A stretch of 36,969 bases of DNA from an uncultured Flavobacteriales bacterium (GCA_905478665.1 CAJQJL010000047.1:1-36969); one strand, 5' to 3'. Numbered from the stretch's first letter, positions 1 through 10,136 are shown. The notes: a model not told the origin generated them from the sequence alone. Numbers and translations: made by a program.

Positions 1-810
1 TATAATCAGGTAAAGAGAAATTACAACTTGCGTCAACGCTTCCAGTTTGGTTTCCTGGGCAAGTGATTGTCGGGTTGGTATTATCAGAAACAACTACATC
101 AAAGTTACAGTTCGCTGTATTTGATGAACCGTCTGTTGCTGTTAATACAATGTTCGTTGTTCCGATACCAACATTTGTTCCCGGCGCTGGCACTTGTGTT
201 ACCACTACACCTGGGCAGTTATCTGCTGGTGTAGCCAATGCTGTATAATCAGGTAAAGAGAAATTACAACTTGCGTCAACGCTTCCAGTTTGGTTTCCTG
301 GGCAAGTGATTGTCGGGTTGGTATTATCAGAAACAACTACATCAAAGTTACAGTTCGCTGTATTTGACGAACCGTCTGTTGCAGTTAATACAATATTTGT
401 GGTTCCGACACCTACTATTGTTCCAGGTAATGGAACTTGAGTTACTGTTACACCAGGACAGTTATCTGCTGGTGTAGCCAATGCTGTATAATCAGGTAAA
501 GAGAAATTACAACTTGCGTCAACGCTTCCAGTTTGGTTTCCTGGGCAAGTGATTGTCGGATTCGTTATATCACTTACTACGACATTGAAATTACAATTCG
601 CTGTATTTCCATTTCCGTCGTTAGCTGTTAAAGTAATTACTGTCGTTCCTGTCCCAACATTGGTTCCTGCGACAGGTGATTGTGTCACTGTTACAGATCC
701 GCAGTTATCTGCTGCAACTGCTAAACCAGTGTAATCAGGTAATGTGAAATTACAACTAGCATTTACAGAACCCGTCTGATTTCCCGGACACGTAATTGTT
801 GGAGGAGTCG
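1..810 (-). repeat. 243-bp tandem repeats encoding HYR domains
   Basis: The 73 or so bases starting at 1 recur at 244 and 487 almost without change, and in diverged form at 730. This gives an exact 243-bp (81-codon) period. The copies at 82-324 and 325-567 differ by only scattered substitutions, while the promoter-proximal copy is clearly older. This points to recent unit duplication or homogenisation inside the gene. Confidence 0.9.
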
Positions 811-1519
811 CATCTGCGACGGTGACAGTCACTTGACCACATAGACCTGTTGATTCATCAACACAGCCTGCGCCGTCTTCTCCACGGATATAATAAGTAG
901 TGGTCACCGATGGTGATACCACAAATGAGTTTGTTGCAGAAGTTCCTATTTGGGTTCCTCCGCAAGAACCTGTATAAATATGCCAGTTTGTTGCATCATT
1001 TAACGTTCCTGTCCATGACAAAGTGCTATTCCCACTAGGGCATATCGTAGATGGGCTAGCAGAAAGTGCTGAAGGCACAGTTGGATCTGTACATAACACT
1101 GGACATGAAACCAAGGTAATTGTCATTGGACTATTCGTCGCAACTGTTACACAACCTTGCTGAGTTATTTGAAATTCATAGTTTCCATTTGCAGGCGGTA
1201 TGAAATTGAAAGAAGCATCATCACCACATCCAGTTCCAGAGTATCCTAAAGCAGCACCGCCACCATCAGCGAAAACTGTGATCTCTGAATCGTAAGGAAC
1301 GCCACAAGATTCAACTAAATAGGTACATCCTGCAACCATGTTATTAACTTGATCGTGTTCTCCTCCCCATGTTGTCCCACACATTGCATTTGGCACGCCA
1401 ACAGTAAATGTTGAGGCATCCAAATCTGGACAAAAATCCGATGATGCCGTATACGGACACTGTGCATTCGAATAACTCGAAAGTCCTGCTAAAACAAGTA
1501 AACTAAGTAGAAATTTCAT
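1..1519 (-). CDS. Secreted HYR-repeat surface protein, N-terminal part (runs off window)
   Basis: No stop codon is reached before position 1, so the gene is partial: 506 codons are visible from the ATG at 1519-1517. The N-terminus is a Sec signal peptide (MKFLLSLLVLAGLSSYSNAQ). Residues of about 21-145 form a Cys-containing domain, about 147-235 an Ig-like domain that begins TVPSALSASP, and from about 236 there are HYR (hyalin-type) repeats of 81 residues. Each repeat starts with a TITCPGNQTGS motif and carries DNC and ANCNF motifs. Three full HYR units and the start of a fourth are present. HYR proteins in Bacteroidota are usually very large cell-surface adhesin-like proteins, often secreted by the type IX system. 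That secretion route is inferred here because the C-terminus is out of view. Short open frames on the other strand at 63-248 and 549-734 are shadows of the repeats. Confidence 0.85.
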   Translation of the reverse strand, partial: MKFLLSLLVLAGLSSYSNAQCPYTASSDFCPDLDASTFTVGVPNAMCGTTWGGEHDQVNNMVAGCTYLVESCGVPYDSEITVFADGGGAALGYSGTGCGDDASFNFIPPANGNYEFQITQQGCVTVATNSPMTITLVSCPVLCTDPTVPSALSASPSTICPSGNSTLSWTGTLNDATNWHIYTGSCGGTQIGTSATNSFVVSPSVTTTYYIRGEDGAGCVDESTGLCGQVTVTVADATPPTITCPGNQTGSVNASCNFTLPDYTGLAVAADNCGSVTVTQSPVAGTNVGTGTTVITLTANDGNGNTANCNFNVVVSDITNPTITCPGNQTGSVDASCNFSLPDYTALATPADNCPGVTVTQVPLPGTIVGVGTTNIVLTATDGSSNTANCNFDVVVSDNTNPTITCPGNQTGSVDASCNFSLPDYTALATPADNCPGVVVTQVPAPGTNVGIGTTNIVLTATDGSSNTANCNFDVVVSDNTNPTITCPGNQTGSVDASCNFSLPDY

Positions 1520-1902
1520 AATAATTTATTAAATAGTGGTGGTTATAATTCTGCACCATGATTATTCAGCGGCAAACTTATGACAAATTTCTCAGAAAAA
1601 AGGAATCAAACTCCTTATTCTTCAATATGACAAATTATCTGCCTTGCACATATTGTAGTAGGACAGTTCTGTCTTATTATTTTTCATATGCAGGCACGAA
1701 TAAGGCAACTGAAAACATCTACACAATACAAAACGATTGGGTTGCAGTTAAAATTCACAAATACCTTGACTATGAGATAATAATCCTAAAGGCTCTGAGA
1801 ATGGAGCAAATGTTCATTTAGAAACGTTATAAGCTTGCATTTCATTCACGAGTTCAAAATATTACTTAATTTTCCGCTACATATATATAAATATCCTAAA
1901 TC
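1520..1902. other. Divergent intergenic region, no convincing gene
   Basis: 383 bp separate the divergent starts at 1519 (-) and 1903 (+). It must hold both promoters, but I see no clean TAnnTTTG box with a properly spaced TTG. An open frame of 87 codons (1558-1821, +) lacks a ribosome-binding site, has a composition unlike the neighbouring genes and shows no domain; I treat it as chance. Confidence 0.5.
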
Positions 1903-3234
1903 ATGAGCTTTTCAAACTCAATCACCGTAATTATTCTCTTATTCAGTATCACCGTCATTAGCGCTTGTTCAAGTGGTGAAAAAGAAACTAAAGAATTAGG
2001 GAATATAATGGTATCGGCTGAGTTTCTTCATTCCGCTAATGTTGCCTTAGAACAGGACATCGTTCACGATTTCTTTTCTCCTCCAGTAGCAGGTAGGATT
2101 TACCTTTATCCAAACCTTACGGCATATGAAATATTGAGTCAGGAAAGTACTAAATATCAATCCTTAACAACCGTGTTTGACTTTTTCCCAAAGATTCCAG
2201 CTTATTCAGGGGGATCCATGTATGAATTGGCCGCTATCTATAGTTTTTTAAATGTTTCAAGGGATATGCTTTACACAACTGAGCACATAGATACGGAAAT
2301 AGCAAGATTAGACAGTTTATTTACGAATAATCCAGAATTGACATCTGTAAAAGAATATAGCGAGAAAGTCTCCAAAATCATGGACGACTGGATAAAAATG
2401 GACAAGTATCTCGAAACGCGCAATATGGGAGAATACAAATTACTCGAGACTAAGGATTCTTGGGTACCAACTCCGCCAGACTATTTAAATGCACTAGAGC
2501 CACATTGGGAAAAAATTCGACCTATGACTTTGGATTCAGCTTCACAATTTGCACCACCGCCTCCTACTGAGTTCGACATGAAAAATGGAAGTCAATACCA
2601 CAATGAACTTTTGGAAGTATATGATGCTGTTATGAACAAAACCGATTCGACCGAAGCAATGGCCAAATTTTGGGATTGCAACCCCATAGTTTCAAGACAT
2701 GAGGGACATATCACGTACTCAGAAAAAAAACTGACTCCTGGAGGTCATTGGGTAAATATTTGCAGGATGGTCGCAAAGAAAGAAAACTTTGATTTAATGG
2801 AGACATCTTATTCCTACACCAGTCTATCAATAGGAATATTTGACGCATTCATAAGTTGTTGGCAGGCAAAATACTCGACAAATTATATTCGACCAGTGAC
2901 TGTCATTCAAAACGAAATTGATCCAAGTTGGATGCCAATTTTGATTACTCCTAATTTCCCTGAATATACTAGTGGACATAGTGTCGTTTCAAGATCCGCT
3001 TCTACTGTTCTCACATTTTGTTTTGGTGACAATTATTCTTTTACGGATTCTACAGAAGTTCCCTATGGGATGCCACCTCGATCGTTTACATCCTTTCATG
3101 GTGCGTCTGAAGAAGCTGCATTAAGTAGGCTTTATGGCGGAATCCATTATGCACCTTCAATTTATGACGGATTGAAACAAGGAAGCAATGTAGGTCAAAA
3201 CGTCGTGTCGAAAATTAAAAAACTAAGAAAATGA
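1903..3234 (+). CDS. Vanadium-dependent haloperoxidase-like PAP2 superfamily lipoprotein
   Basis: 443 residues. A lipoprotein signal with lipobox ISAC (Cys at about 22) predicts an outer or periplasmic membrane-anchored protein. The C-terminal third carries the three PAP2/haloperoxidase motifs: K323-x6-R330-P331, then T356-S-G-H359, then S408-R409-x5-H415. In vanadium haloperoxidases these residues bind vanadate and supply the catalytic His; in acid phosphatases they bind phosphate. Sequence alone does not say whether it halogenates or dephosphorylates. The length and the long N-terminal helical region fit the bacterial haloperoxidase-like group rather than small PAP2 phosphatases. The stop codon overlaps the start of the next gene by 4 bp (ATGA), so the two are co-transcribed and probably translationally coupled. 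Confidence 0.85.
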   Translation: MSFSNSITVIILLFSITVISACSSGEKETKELGNIMVSAEFLHSANVALEQDIVHDFFSPPVAGRIYLYPNLTAYEILSQESTKYQSLTTVFDFFPKIPAYSGGSMYELAAIYSFLNVSRDMLYTTEHIDTEIARLDSLFTNNPELTSVKEYSEKVSKIMDDWIKMDKYLETRNMGEYKLLETKDSWVPTPPDYLNALEPHWEKIRPMTLDSASQFAPPPPTEFDMKNGSQYHNELLEVYDAVMNKTDSTEAMAKFWDCNPIVSRHEGHITYSEKKLTPGGHWVNICRMVAKKENFDLMETSYSYTSLSIGIFDAFISCWQAKYSTNYIRPVTVIQNEIDPSWMPILITPNFPEYTSGHSVVSRSASTVLTFCFGDNYSFTDSTEVPYGMPPRSFTSFHGASEEAALSRLYGGIHYAPSIYDGLKQGSNVGQNVVSKIKKLRK

Positions 3235-6200
3235 GGTCGGTAACTATTTCAGCAATCATTTTAAGTCTATTTATAACTAGTTGCTCGGATGAATCAGAGA
3301 CAGATCTGACCAATAATGAGGCGAGCAATGAACAAATGCAATTATTTACACTCTTAAATCCAGAGGAAAGCGGCTTCTATTTCCTCAACGAATTATCGGA
3401 GACAGAAACTGCGAATGTTATTACATATGAAAATTATTACAATGGTGCGGGAGTTGGAGTTGGCGATATAAACAACGATGGACTTCCCGATTTATTTCTC
3501 ACAGGAAACTCATTTGGAGGTCGCCTATATCTTAACAAAGGAAACTTGAAATTCGAACAGATTTCTGAATCTGCCAACATTTTCACGCGGGGCTTCACTA
3601 CCGATGTTGCTTTTGTAGATATAAATGGTGATGGATATCAAGACATCTATTTATCTCGTTCTTTAGAGGGCGAGCCTTCGAAAAGGGCGAACATTCTATA
3701 CATCAATAACGGTGACAACACTTTTACCGACAAAGCTGAAGAATATGGGATTGCTGATACTGGCTACACAAATCAATCGCTCTTCTTTGACTACGATAAT
3801 GATGGTGATTTAGATTTATACGTTTTGAACCATCGAGTCGATTTCAATAATGCCTTAACCATATTCGATACAAAGGAAGCTAAAGGGAATGTTCTGCCTC
3901 CAAGCATATTCTGGAATGATAACTATTCTGATAAACTTTACGAAAATAATGGAGATCAAACATTTACAAATGTCTCTCTTAAAGCTGGGATTATCAATAG
4001 CGATTTTAGTCTTAGCACTGTAGCTTCAGACTTGAATGGCGATGGTTGGGTCGATTTATATGTTGCCAATGATTTTTCTTCAAAAGATCACGCATACATC
4101 AATCAAGGTGACGGAACATTCAAAGATGAACTGGAAGATCGATTTGGGCATACTGCATTAAGTTCCATGGGACTTGATATCGCCGATATTAATAATGATG
4201 GAAATTCAGATTTGGTTAACGTAGACATGGCTCCTGAAGGGAACTACAGACAAAAACAATTAAAGAGATCCAGTTCTTATGACAAATACCACCTCGCAGT
4301 GAGATTAGGTTTTTATCATCAGATAAGCAGGAACATGCTTCAACTTAACAATGGTGATGGAACATTTAGTGAAATAGGTCAATTGGCAAACATTGCATAT
4401 ACGGATTGGAGTTGGTCTCCCCTTATCGCTGACTTTGACAATGATGGACAACAAGATCTTTTCATCTCCAATGGGCATTCTAAAGACATCACAGATTCAG
4501 ACTATTTAAAGTATAAATCGGTAGAGGCTGTGGAGGCTGCTGGAGGTAATGACTATGTTAAGCCGCTTGATCTTATTAATTTGATGACCAGTACAAAGAT
4601 CAGCAATTATATGTACGCCAATAACGGAAACCTAGGGTTTGAGAATAAAACTCAAGCATGGGGACTTGATCAATTATCACACTCAAATGGATCGGCCTAT
4701 GCTGATCTTGATTTGGATGGAGACCTCGATTTGATTGTTAATAATTTCAATCAAGAGTCGTTCTTGTATAGAAATAATTCGAGGGAAATAAATAAAATGA
4801 ACTACCTTTCTGTAGTTCTTAAAGGTGAAAAAGGTAACCCACAAGGATTTGGGGCAAAGTTGAAGATTGAAACAGACGATGGTATCCTTTTTCGAGAATG
4901 CACACCGTATAGAGGTTTTCTATCCTCAGTGGATCAGGTAATACACTTTGGAATTGGAAATGATTCTACCATTAAATCTTTGGAAGTCGCTTGGCCAAAC
5001 GGTAAAAAGCAAACGCTGAAAAATGTGGCTATCAATCAGCGACTTGAAGTCGATATTGTGAATGCGAAAGAACGCGTTAGCACAGCATCATCCACACAAG
5101 AAACTATGTTCGAAAAACTCTATCGAAGTATGAGTTATGTGCATAAAGAAAACCCATTTATCGATTTCAAACAAGAGCCACTGCTCGAACATATGCTTTC
5201 AAATAAAGGGCCTGTCTTAGCTTCAGAAGACATTAACAATGATGGTTTAAAGGATTTATTCATTGGTGGAAGCGCAGGTGAAGAAGCACAGCTCTTGATT
5301 CAAAAAGCAAATGGGCAATTTACACCAAAAAAGATTGCTGACTTTGCAATTGACAAGGCACATGAAGATGCGGGTTGTTTATTTGTAGATGTAAATGGAG
5401 ATCAATATCTCGACCTGTATGTTTCTAGTGGTAGCAACGAGTTTGACAATGGAAGTATATACCAGGATCGCATCTATATCAATGATGGAAAAGGTAACTT
5501 CAAAAAAGACATTGCCCGATTACCTAAAATTACGAGCTCAACATCTTGTGTTCTATCAATCGATTATGACAAGGATGGAGATCAAGATCTTTTTGTCGGC
5601 GGCTACGCTAAAAAAAATGCGTACCCTAAATCTGAAAAGAGTTGGTTACTGCGAAACGATAACGGACATTACAAAGATATGTCATCCCTACTCCCAGAAA
5701 ATGGAGCATTGGGAATCGTTAATGATGCAGTTGCTCTTTCGTCCAATCAATTAGTCATTGTTGGAGAATGGATGGAAATTACGTTACTCAAAAAAGATAA
5801 ATCATCTGGATTTAAAAAAGACAAAAACAATGGATTGGATAAAACTGGAGGTTGGTGGAATTCAATAGAAGCTTGCGATTTTGATGAAGATGGAGATCTA
5901 GATTTTGTTGTTGGTAATCGTGGACTAAACACAATGTTTAAACCCACCACCCTGCACCCTGCACAAATATTTTGGGGAGATTTTGACAATAATAAGGATC
6001 TGGATGCCATTCCTTGTTACTATAACTCAGCCAGCGGAGCACGTTTCCCAAAACATGGGTTAGATCAACTTTTTATGCAAATGAAGGGAGTTCGAAGAAC
6101 ATTTCCCGATTACGAATCCTATTCAAGAGCATCATTGGAAACTATAATCCCAGATCGAAAAAACAGCCTTACAGCCGATATGTTTGAATCTGTATACGTT

Positions 6201-6548
6201 GAAAATTTAGGGAATGGAAAAATGAAAGTAACTCCACTGCCTATCCATGCTCAATTTTCATTCGTTCAGGATATTCTCGCCAGAGACGTAGATTCTGATG
6301 GGAAAAAGGATATTATTCTCGTAGGAAATAATTATGGTGTTGATATTGAAAACGGTAGGTGTGATGCCAGCCATGGATTGGTTTTGATAAACGCGGGTAA
6401 AGGTAAATTTATCGCACAAAATGTTGGATCCAGCGGGTTCTCAACGAAAGGATTAGATACGCGGAAAATTGTCGCTGTTTCTGACAATGTTCTTGTAGTC
6501 TCTAGCAATAATGGACCGCTACAATTTTTCAAACAAAAAAAACATTAA
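3231..6548 (+). CDS. FG-GAP/VCBS repeat lipoprotein with ASPIC_UnbV domain (CRTAC1 family)
   Basis: 1105 residues. A lipoprotein signal ends at TSC (about residue 18). At least twelve calcium-binding FG-GAP loops of the D-x-[DN]-x-D-G type are visible, for example DINNDGLPD, DINGDGYQD, DYDNDGDLD, DLNGDGWVD, DFDNDGQQD, DLDLDGDLD, DVNGDQYLD, DYDKDGDQD and DFDEDGDLD. They form two sets, about residues 70-520 and 665-1075, each likely a beta-propeller. Between them (about 524-607) lies an ASPIC_UnbV domain, with GFGAKLKI and VAWPNGKKQ motifs. Family members are large surface or periplasmic proteins of unclear biochemical role. Coupling to the haloperoxidase-like gene suggests the two products work together. 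Confidence 0.88.
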   Translation: MRSVTISAIILSLFITSCSDESETDLTNNEASNEQMQLFTLLNPEESGFYFLNELSETETANVITYENYYNGAGVGVGDINNDGLPDLFLTGNSFGGRLYLNKGNLKFEQISESANIFTRGFTTDVAFVDINGDGYQDIYLSRSLEGEPSKRANILYINNGDNTFTDKAEEYGIADTGYTNQSLFFDYDNDGDLDLYVLNHRVDFNNALTIFDTKEAKGNVLPPSIFWNDNYSDKLYENNGDQTFTNVSLKAGIINSDFSLSTVASDLNGDGWVDLYVANDFSSKDHAYINQGDGTFKDELEDRFGHTALSSMGLDIADINNDGNSDLVNVDMAPEGNYRQKQLKRSSSYDKYHLAVRLGFYHQISRNMLQLNNGDGTFSEIGQLANIAYTDWSWSPLIADFDNDGQQDLFISNGHSKDITDSDYLKYKSVEAVEAAGGNDYVKPLDLINLMTSTKISNYMYANNGNLGFENKTQAWGLDQLSHSNGSAYADLDLDGDLDLIVNNFNQESFLYRNNSREINKMNYLSVVLKGEKGNPQGFGAKLKIETDDGILFRECTPYRGFLSSVDQVIHFGIGNDSTIKSLEVAWPNGKKQTLKNVAINQRLEVDIVNAKERVSTASSTQETMFEKLYRSMSYVHKENPFIDFKQEPLLEHMLSNKGPVLASEDINNDGLKDLFIGGSAGEEAQLLIQKANGQFTPKKIADFAIDKAHEDAGCLFVDVNGDQYLDLYVSSGSNEFDNGSIYQDRIYINDGKGNFKKDIARLPKITSSTSCVLSIDYDKDGDQDLFVGGYAKKNAYPKSEKSWLLRNDNGHYKDMSSLLPENGALGIVNDAVALSSNQLVIVGEWMEITLLKKDKSSGFKKDKNNGLDKTGGWWNSIEACDFDEDGDLDFVVGNRGLNTMFKPTTLHPAQIFWGDFDNNKDLDAIPCYYNSASGARFPKHGLDQLFMQMKGVRRTFPDYESYSRASLETIIPDRKNSLTADMFESVYVENLGNGKMKVTPLPIHAQFSFVQDILARDVDSDGKKDIILVGNNYGVDIENGRCDASHGLVLINAGKGKFIAQNVGSSGFSTKGLDTRKIVAVSDNVLVVSSNNGPLQFFKQKKH

Positions 6549-6558
6549 TCCATTGACT

Positions 6559-6576
6559 ATTGGGCTTTACCCCAAT
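6559..6576. terminator. Small hairpin between convergent genes
   Basis: ATTGGG (6559-6564) pairs with CCCAAT (6571-6576) around a 6-nt loop, in the 18-bp gap between the convergent 3' ends and over the stop codon of the minus-strand gene. The stem is short and no T-tract follows, so a terminator role is only possible. Confidence 0.25.
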
Positions 6577-7541
6577 TGAACTAACGCCTTTTGAACCATT
6601 TGCTCACTGTATTCGTTTAATTTGGAATTTGTGGGCATCCAGCCTTTCAAAAATCTGGAGAAATCCGCCCATGCAAAAGGGTACAAAAACCGCCATTCAT
6701 TTTCAAGTTCTTCAAAATCAATAAACGCTAAACCTTTCTGATTTAAAGCATTCCTCAAGTGCAAGAAATAATATTCGAGCAACTCATCTTCCAATTCGAA
6801 ACATTCTTGAGTGGACAAACAACTGCTTAAAAAATATGCTATGTCCTTCATTCCACAACCTCCTCCTACATATTGAAAATCTACGGCGGCTATTTCTCCT
6901 GATTTTGAAAAACAAAAATTGGCCAGTTTAGCATCTCCATGTACAAAAGTCTTATAAACAGAATTGTTCAAGTACGCATTAATTTTAACAGCATTTTTTT
7001 TGAGGAAACCATTTTCCATTGCGTCCATTTCATCCTCCCTTGTATCTAGGTGCCAGTAGGTTCCAATTTTCCAAAGTCTTTTTGGAACCGCTTGCATGTA
7101 AACAGCATGAAACTTTGCTAACCACTCTAAACAACTTTTCACCTCATCAAGATTTAATGAATTCTTTCTCAAAGAAAATCCTACACTGTCCAGATCCTCC
7201 ATACCAATAAGTTTTTCAGACTCCGTAGTTTCAGAAAAATAATATTCGGGAACTCGGCATTTCCCTTTACAATATTTACTATAATTCTCGTACCATTCAA
7301 TTTCTACGTCGTAGGATTTGATTTTGCGCAAATGTGAAGCTTTCGTATTCCATCCTTGTGGGTGTTGATTCTCCTCTGGAAAACAAATTTGCTTAACAAT
7401 CAACGATTGCCTATTGCATCCTTCCAGACCCAGTCTAACAATTTGTCCATATCCGCTCCATAACTCTTGAACCACTTCATGATCAATAAGTTTCTTTGCC
7501 CTCATTTGATGCAGTACTATTTCTTGCAACCTCTGATTCAT
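6567..7541 (-). CDS. CHK-like (ecdysteroid-kinase/aminoglycoside phosphotransferase fold) kinase
   Basis: 324 residues. The kinase-fold catalytic loop HGDAKLANF (H-G-D-x4-N, about residue 202) and the metal-binding segment VDFQYVGGG (about 219) followed by KDIAYFL are characteristic of the CHK/DUF1679 branch of choline/aminoglycoside-type kinases. These phosphorylate small hydroxylated substrates with ATP; the substrate here cannot be told. No signal peptide or membrane segment, so cytoplasmic. It reads in the same direction as ahcY but lies beyond ahcY's terminator, so it either has its own promoter or is expressed by read-through. Confidence 0.75.
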   Translation of the reverse strand: MNQRLQEIVLHQMRAKKLIDHEVVQELWSGYGQIVRLGLEGCNRQSLIVKQICFPEENQHPQGWNTKASHLRKIKSYDVEIEWYENYSKYCKGKCRVPEYYFSETTESEKLIGMEDLDSVGFSLRKNSLNLDEVKSCLEWLAKFHAVYMQAVPKRLWKIGTYWHLDTREDEMDAMENGFLKKNAVKINAYLNNSVYKTFVHGDAKLANFCFSKSGEIAAVDFQYVGGGCGMKDIAYFLSSCLSTQECFELEDELLEYYFLHLRNALNQKGLAFIDFEELENEWRFLYPFAWADFSRFLKGWMPTNSKLNEYSEQMVQKALVQLG

Positions 7542-7562
7542 AGTAGATTTTCATTCACAAAA

Positions 7563-7592
7563 AAAAAGGAACCCCATGCGAGATTCCTTTTT
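7563..7592 (-). terminator. Intrinsic terminator of ahcY
   Basis: Read on the minus strand, AAAAAGGAA and TTCCTTTTT form a 9-bp stem around a 12-nt loop and run into a further T-tract, directly downstream of the ahcY stop codon. Confidence 0.8.
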
Positions 7593-7611
7593 CAAAATTA
7601 TTAGCAATTAT

Positions 7612-8922
7612 TTAATATCTGTAGTGCTCTGGTTTGTATGGACCCGAGACCTCAACACCAATATACTCTGCTTGATCTGGTCTCAACTCAGTTAACTCAG
7701 CTCCAACTTTCGCAAGGTGTAACTTCGCTACTTTCTCATCCAAATGCTTAGGAAGCATGTAAACATCATTCTCATAAGCATCAGTATTGTTCCATAACTC
7801 TAGCTGAGCCAATGTCTGGTTTGTAAATGAGTTAGACATTACAAATGATGGATGACCAGTTGCACAACCAAGGTTCACCAAACGACCTTCGGCTAGAACG
7901 ATAATATCCTTACCGTCAATTGTGTACATATCCACTTGTGGCTTAATTTCATTCTTTGTAGAACCGTACTTTCCGTTCAACCATGCCATGTCAATTTCAT
8001 TATCGAAGTGACCAATGTTACAAACAATTGTCTTGTCTCTCATTGCTTCAAAGTGATGTCCCTGAACGATGTCTTTGTTACCAGTTGTTGTAACAACGAT
8101 ATCAACATTTCCTACAACGTTTTCCAATGTACGTACTTCAAATCCATCCATTGCAGCTTGTAACGCACAAATTGGATCAATCTCAGTAACAATAACTCTT
8201 GCTCCTGCACCTTGCAAAGAAGCTGCAGATCCCTTACCAACGTCACCATATCCACAAACAACGGCTACCTTTCCGGCCATCATTGTATCTGTAGCACGAC
8301 GAATTGCATCAACCAAAGATTCTTTACATCCGTATTTGTTATCAAACTTAGATTTGGTAACTGAATCATTTACGTTAATTGCTGGCATAACCAAGGTTCC
8401 GTTCTTCTTTCTTTCGTACAAACGGTGAACACCTGTAGTTGTCTCCTCAGACAATCCTTTGATATCCTTTGTCAATTCTGGGTAACGATCGAAAACCATG
8501 TTTGTCAAATCTCCACCGTCATCCAAAATCATATTCAATGGCTGACCATCTTTAAACGCGAACAATGTTTGCTCAATACACCAATCAAACTCTTCCTCAT
8601 TCATACCCTTCCAAGCATAAACTGGAACTCCAGCAGCAGCAATTGCCGCAGCTGCATGATCTTGTGTTGAGAAAATGTTACATGATGACCAAGTCACATC
8701 CGCTCCTAAGTCTACCAATGTTTCAATTAAAACAGCTGTCTGAATCGTCATGTGCAAACAACCTGCAATACGCGCTCCAGCCAATGGCTTAACACCTGCA
8801 TATTCTTCACGAAGAGACATGAGTCCTGGCATTTCTGCCTCGGCAATGTTAATCTCCTTTCTTCCCCAGTCAGCTAAGCTGATGTCCTTTACTTTGTGTG
8901 CTAATTTTTCTGTTGTACTCAT
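7612..8922 (-). CDS. ahcY: Adenosylhomocysteinase
   Basis: 436 residues, full length for the family. The enzyme hydrolyses S-adenosylhomocysteine to adenosine and homocysteine, clearing the inhibitory product of methyltransferases. Diagnostic blocks are [13 protein letters not shown] near residue 57, [16 protein letters not shown] near 80, the NAD-binding [10 protein letters not shown] near 225, and the family C-terminal signature KPEHYRY. Cytoplasmic, normally a tetramer. It is monocistronic as judged by its own upstream promoter-like box and downstream hairpin terminator. The 5' leader is too short for an SAH riboswitch. Confidence 0.98.
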   Translation of the reverse strand: MSTTEKLAHKVKDISLADWGRKEINIAEAEMPGLMSLREEYAGVKPLAGARIAGCLHMTIQTAVLIETLVDLGADVTWSSCNIFSTQDHAAAAIAAAGVPVYAWKGMNEEEFDWCIEQTLFAFKDGQPLNMILDDGGDLTNMVFDRYPELTKDIKGLSEETTTGVHRLYERKKNGTLVMPAINVNDSVTKSKFDNKYGCKESLVDAIRRATDTMMAGKVAVVCGYGDVGKGSAASLQGAGARVIVTEIDPICALQAAMDGFEVRTLENVVGNVDIVVTTTGNKDIVQGHHFEAMRDKTIVCNIGHFDNEIDMAWLNGKYGSTKNEIKPQVDMYTIDGKDIIVLAEGRLVNLGCATGHPSFVMSNSFTNQTLAQLELWNNTDAYENDVYMLPKHLDEKVAKLHLAKVGAELTELRPDQAEYIGVEVSGPYKPEHYRY

Positions 8923-8956
8923 ATCTTTATTTCTGAATTTTCAAATTTTCTGAATG

Positions 8957-8964
8957 CAAAGCTA
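8957..8964 (-). promoter_or_regulatory. Promoter -7 box of ahcY
   Basis: Minus strand TAGCTTTG matches the Bacteroidota TAnnTTTG box exactly and sits 34 bp upstream of the ATG. The -33 position reads TTC rather than TTG, so this is a partial match. Confidence 0.55.
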
Positions 8965-9112
8965 CGAAGTTCCTGATTAATTATGAATTATAAATGTAGA
9001 ATTATGGATATTAGAGATTGCAAAGTAACCTGCGTAGTCGGTAAATCAGCAGTCACGCTTTCATACACTCTTCATACACTATCCATACTTAAGGTATAGA
9101 GAAGGTATTGCC

Positions 9113-10135
9113 TTACAATCGCTCACGAATTAATTCCTCAAGACCATCAACAAATCGATCGTGATCATTTGAACTTGGTACTAACTGAATTTTCTCTCCG
9201 CCATTTGCTTCAAAAATCTCTTGGTATTCATCGCCAATTTCGATTACAGTCTCCAAACAATCTGCTACGAAGGCTGGACTGAAGGCTAATATCTTCTTTG
9301 CGCCATTCTTTCCTTGTTCGGCAACTATTTTATCAGAAAAAGGAGTCAACCAATTTTTATCCAGTCGTGATTGAAAACAAACTGTATAATCTTCTTCTTT
9401 TAATCCAAGTTTAGCTGCAATGAGTCGTGTTGTGGCATAACTTGTGGCCTTATAACACAAACTGTTGTCTTCCGTGATTTCTGTTTCGCATGGAGAGTCT
9501 GAACACTTATCTTCTCCATCGTATATTTTGTCTACATGACGTTGTGGTAATCCATGGTACGAAAATAAAATATGATCGTATTCCTTCAAATCAAATTCTT
9601 TGGATCGCTCAACTATGGAATCAATGTAGCCTTCATTGTCCCAAAACTGATTGACGATACTAATTTGGGGAGTTGCCCACCACTTGCTCATGAGCTGCAT
9701 TGCAAGGGCGATCGCTGATCCACTCGAAGCACTCGCGTACTGAGGGAATAATGGTAAAACAATCACATGTTCGTAGGTTTTTCTACGCATTTTTTCCATC
9801 ACGTCATACATGGACGGATTTTGATAGCGCATCGCCATGTATATATCTACATTCGCTCCCTCGAAGCGTTTTTCTAACTTTCTCTGAACGTTTTCTGTAT
9901 GCGTAATTAACGGTGAAACGCCGTTACCAAACTCCCAAAGATCTTTGTAGATTTTCGCAGACTTAGGCGCTCGAAAAGGTACAATGATCCCATTCACTAA
10001 CAGCTTTCTACCAAGCCATGGCAAATCAATCACTCGAGGATCATTTAAAAATTCGCTCAAATACCTCCGGACATCACTCGTCTTGGGACTATCTGGTGTC
10101 CCCAACTGAATCAATAAAACCGCCGTTTTCTTCAT
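9113..10135 (-). CDS. hemH: Ferrochelatase
   Basis: 340 residues from the ATG at 10135. The open frame extends 14 codons further upstream, but the family starts at KKTAVLLIQLGTPDSP, and 10135 lies one base after the stop codon of the preceding gene. The enzyme inserts ferrous iron into a porphyrin in the last steps of heme synthesis. Visible signatures are LIQLGTP at the N-terminus, PLFPQYASAS, the active-site FSYHGLPQRH, a Cys-rich stretch after DGEDKC, and the FQSR motif. It is the last gene of a three-gene operon with an ABC exporter and a binding-protein-fold gene, which suggests that those two act on heme, iron or porphyrin; that link is inference. Confidence 0.96.
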   Translation of the reverse strand: MKKTAVLLIQLGTPDSPKTSDVRRYLSEFLNDPRVIDLPWLGRKLLVNGIIVPFRAPKSAKIYKDLWEFGNGVSPLITHTENVQRKLEKRFEGANVDIYMAMRYQNPSMYDVMEKMRRKTYEHVIVLPLFPQYASASSGSAIALAMQLMSKWWATPQISIVNQFWDNEGYIDSIVERSKEFDLKEYDHILFSYHGLPQRHVDKIYDGEDKCSDSPCETEITEDNSLCYKATSYATTRLIAAKLGLKEEDYTVCFQSRLDKNWLTPFSDKIVAEQGKNGAKKILAFSPAFVADCLETVIEIGDEYQEIFEANGGEKIQLVPSSNDHDRFVDGLEELIRERL

Positions 10136-10136
10136 T

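Noticed and set aside
1558..1821. 87-codon open frame in the divergent region before the haloperoxidase-like gene
   Set aside because: No ribosome-binding site, no domain, low-quality composition, and it lies over where the promoters must be.
8923..8965. SAH or SAM riboswitch upstream of ahcY
   Set aside because: The -7 promoter box leaves a leader of roughly 28 nt, too short to fold a riboswitch.
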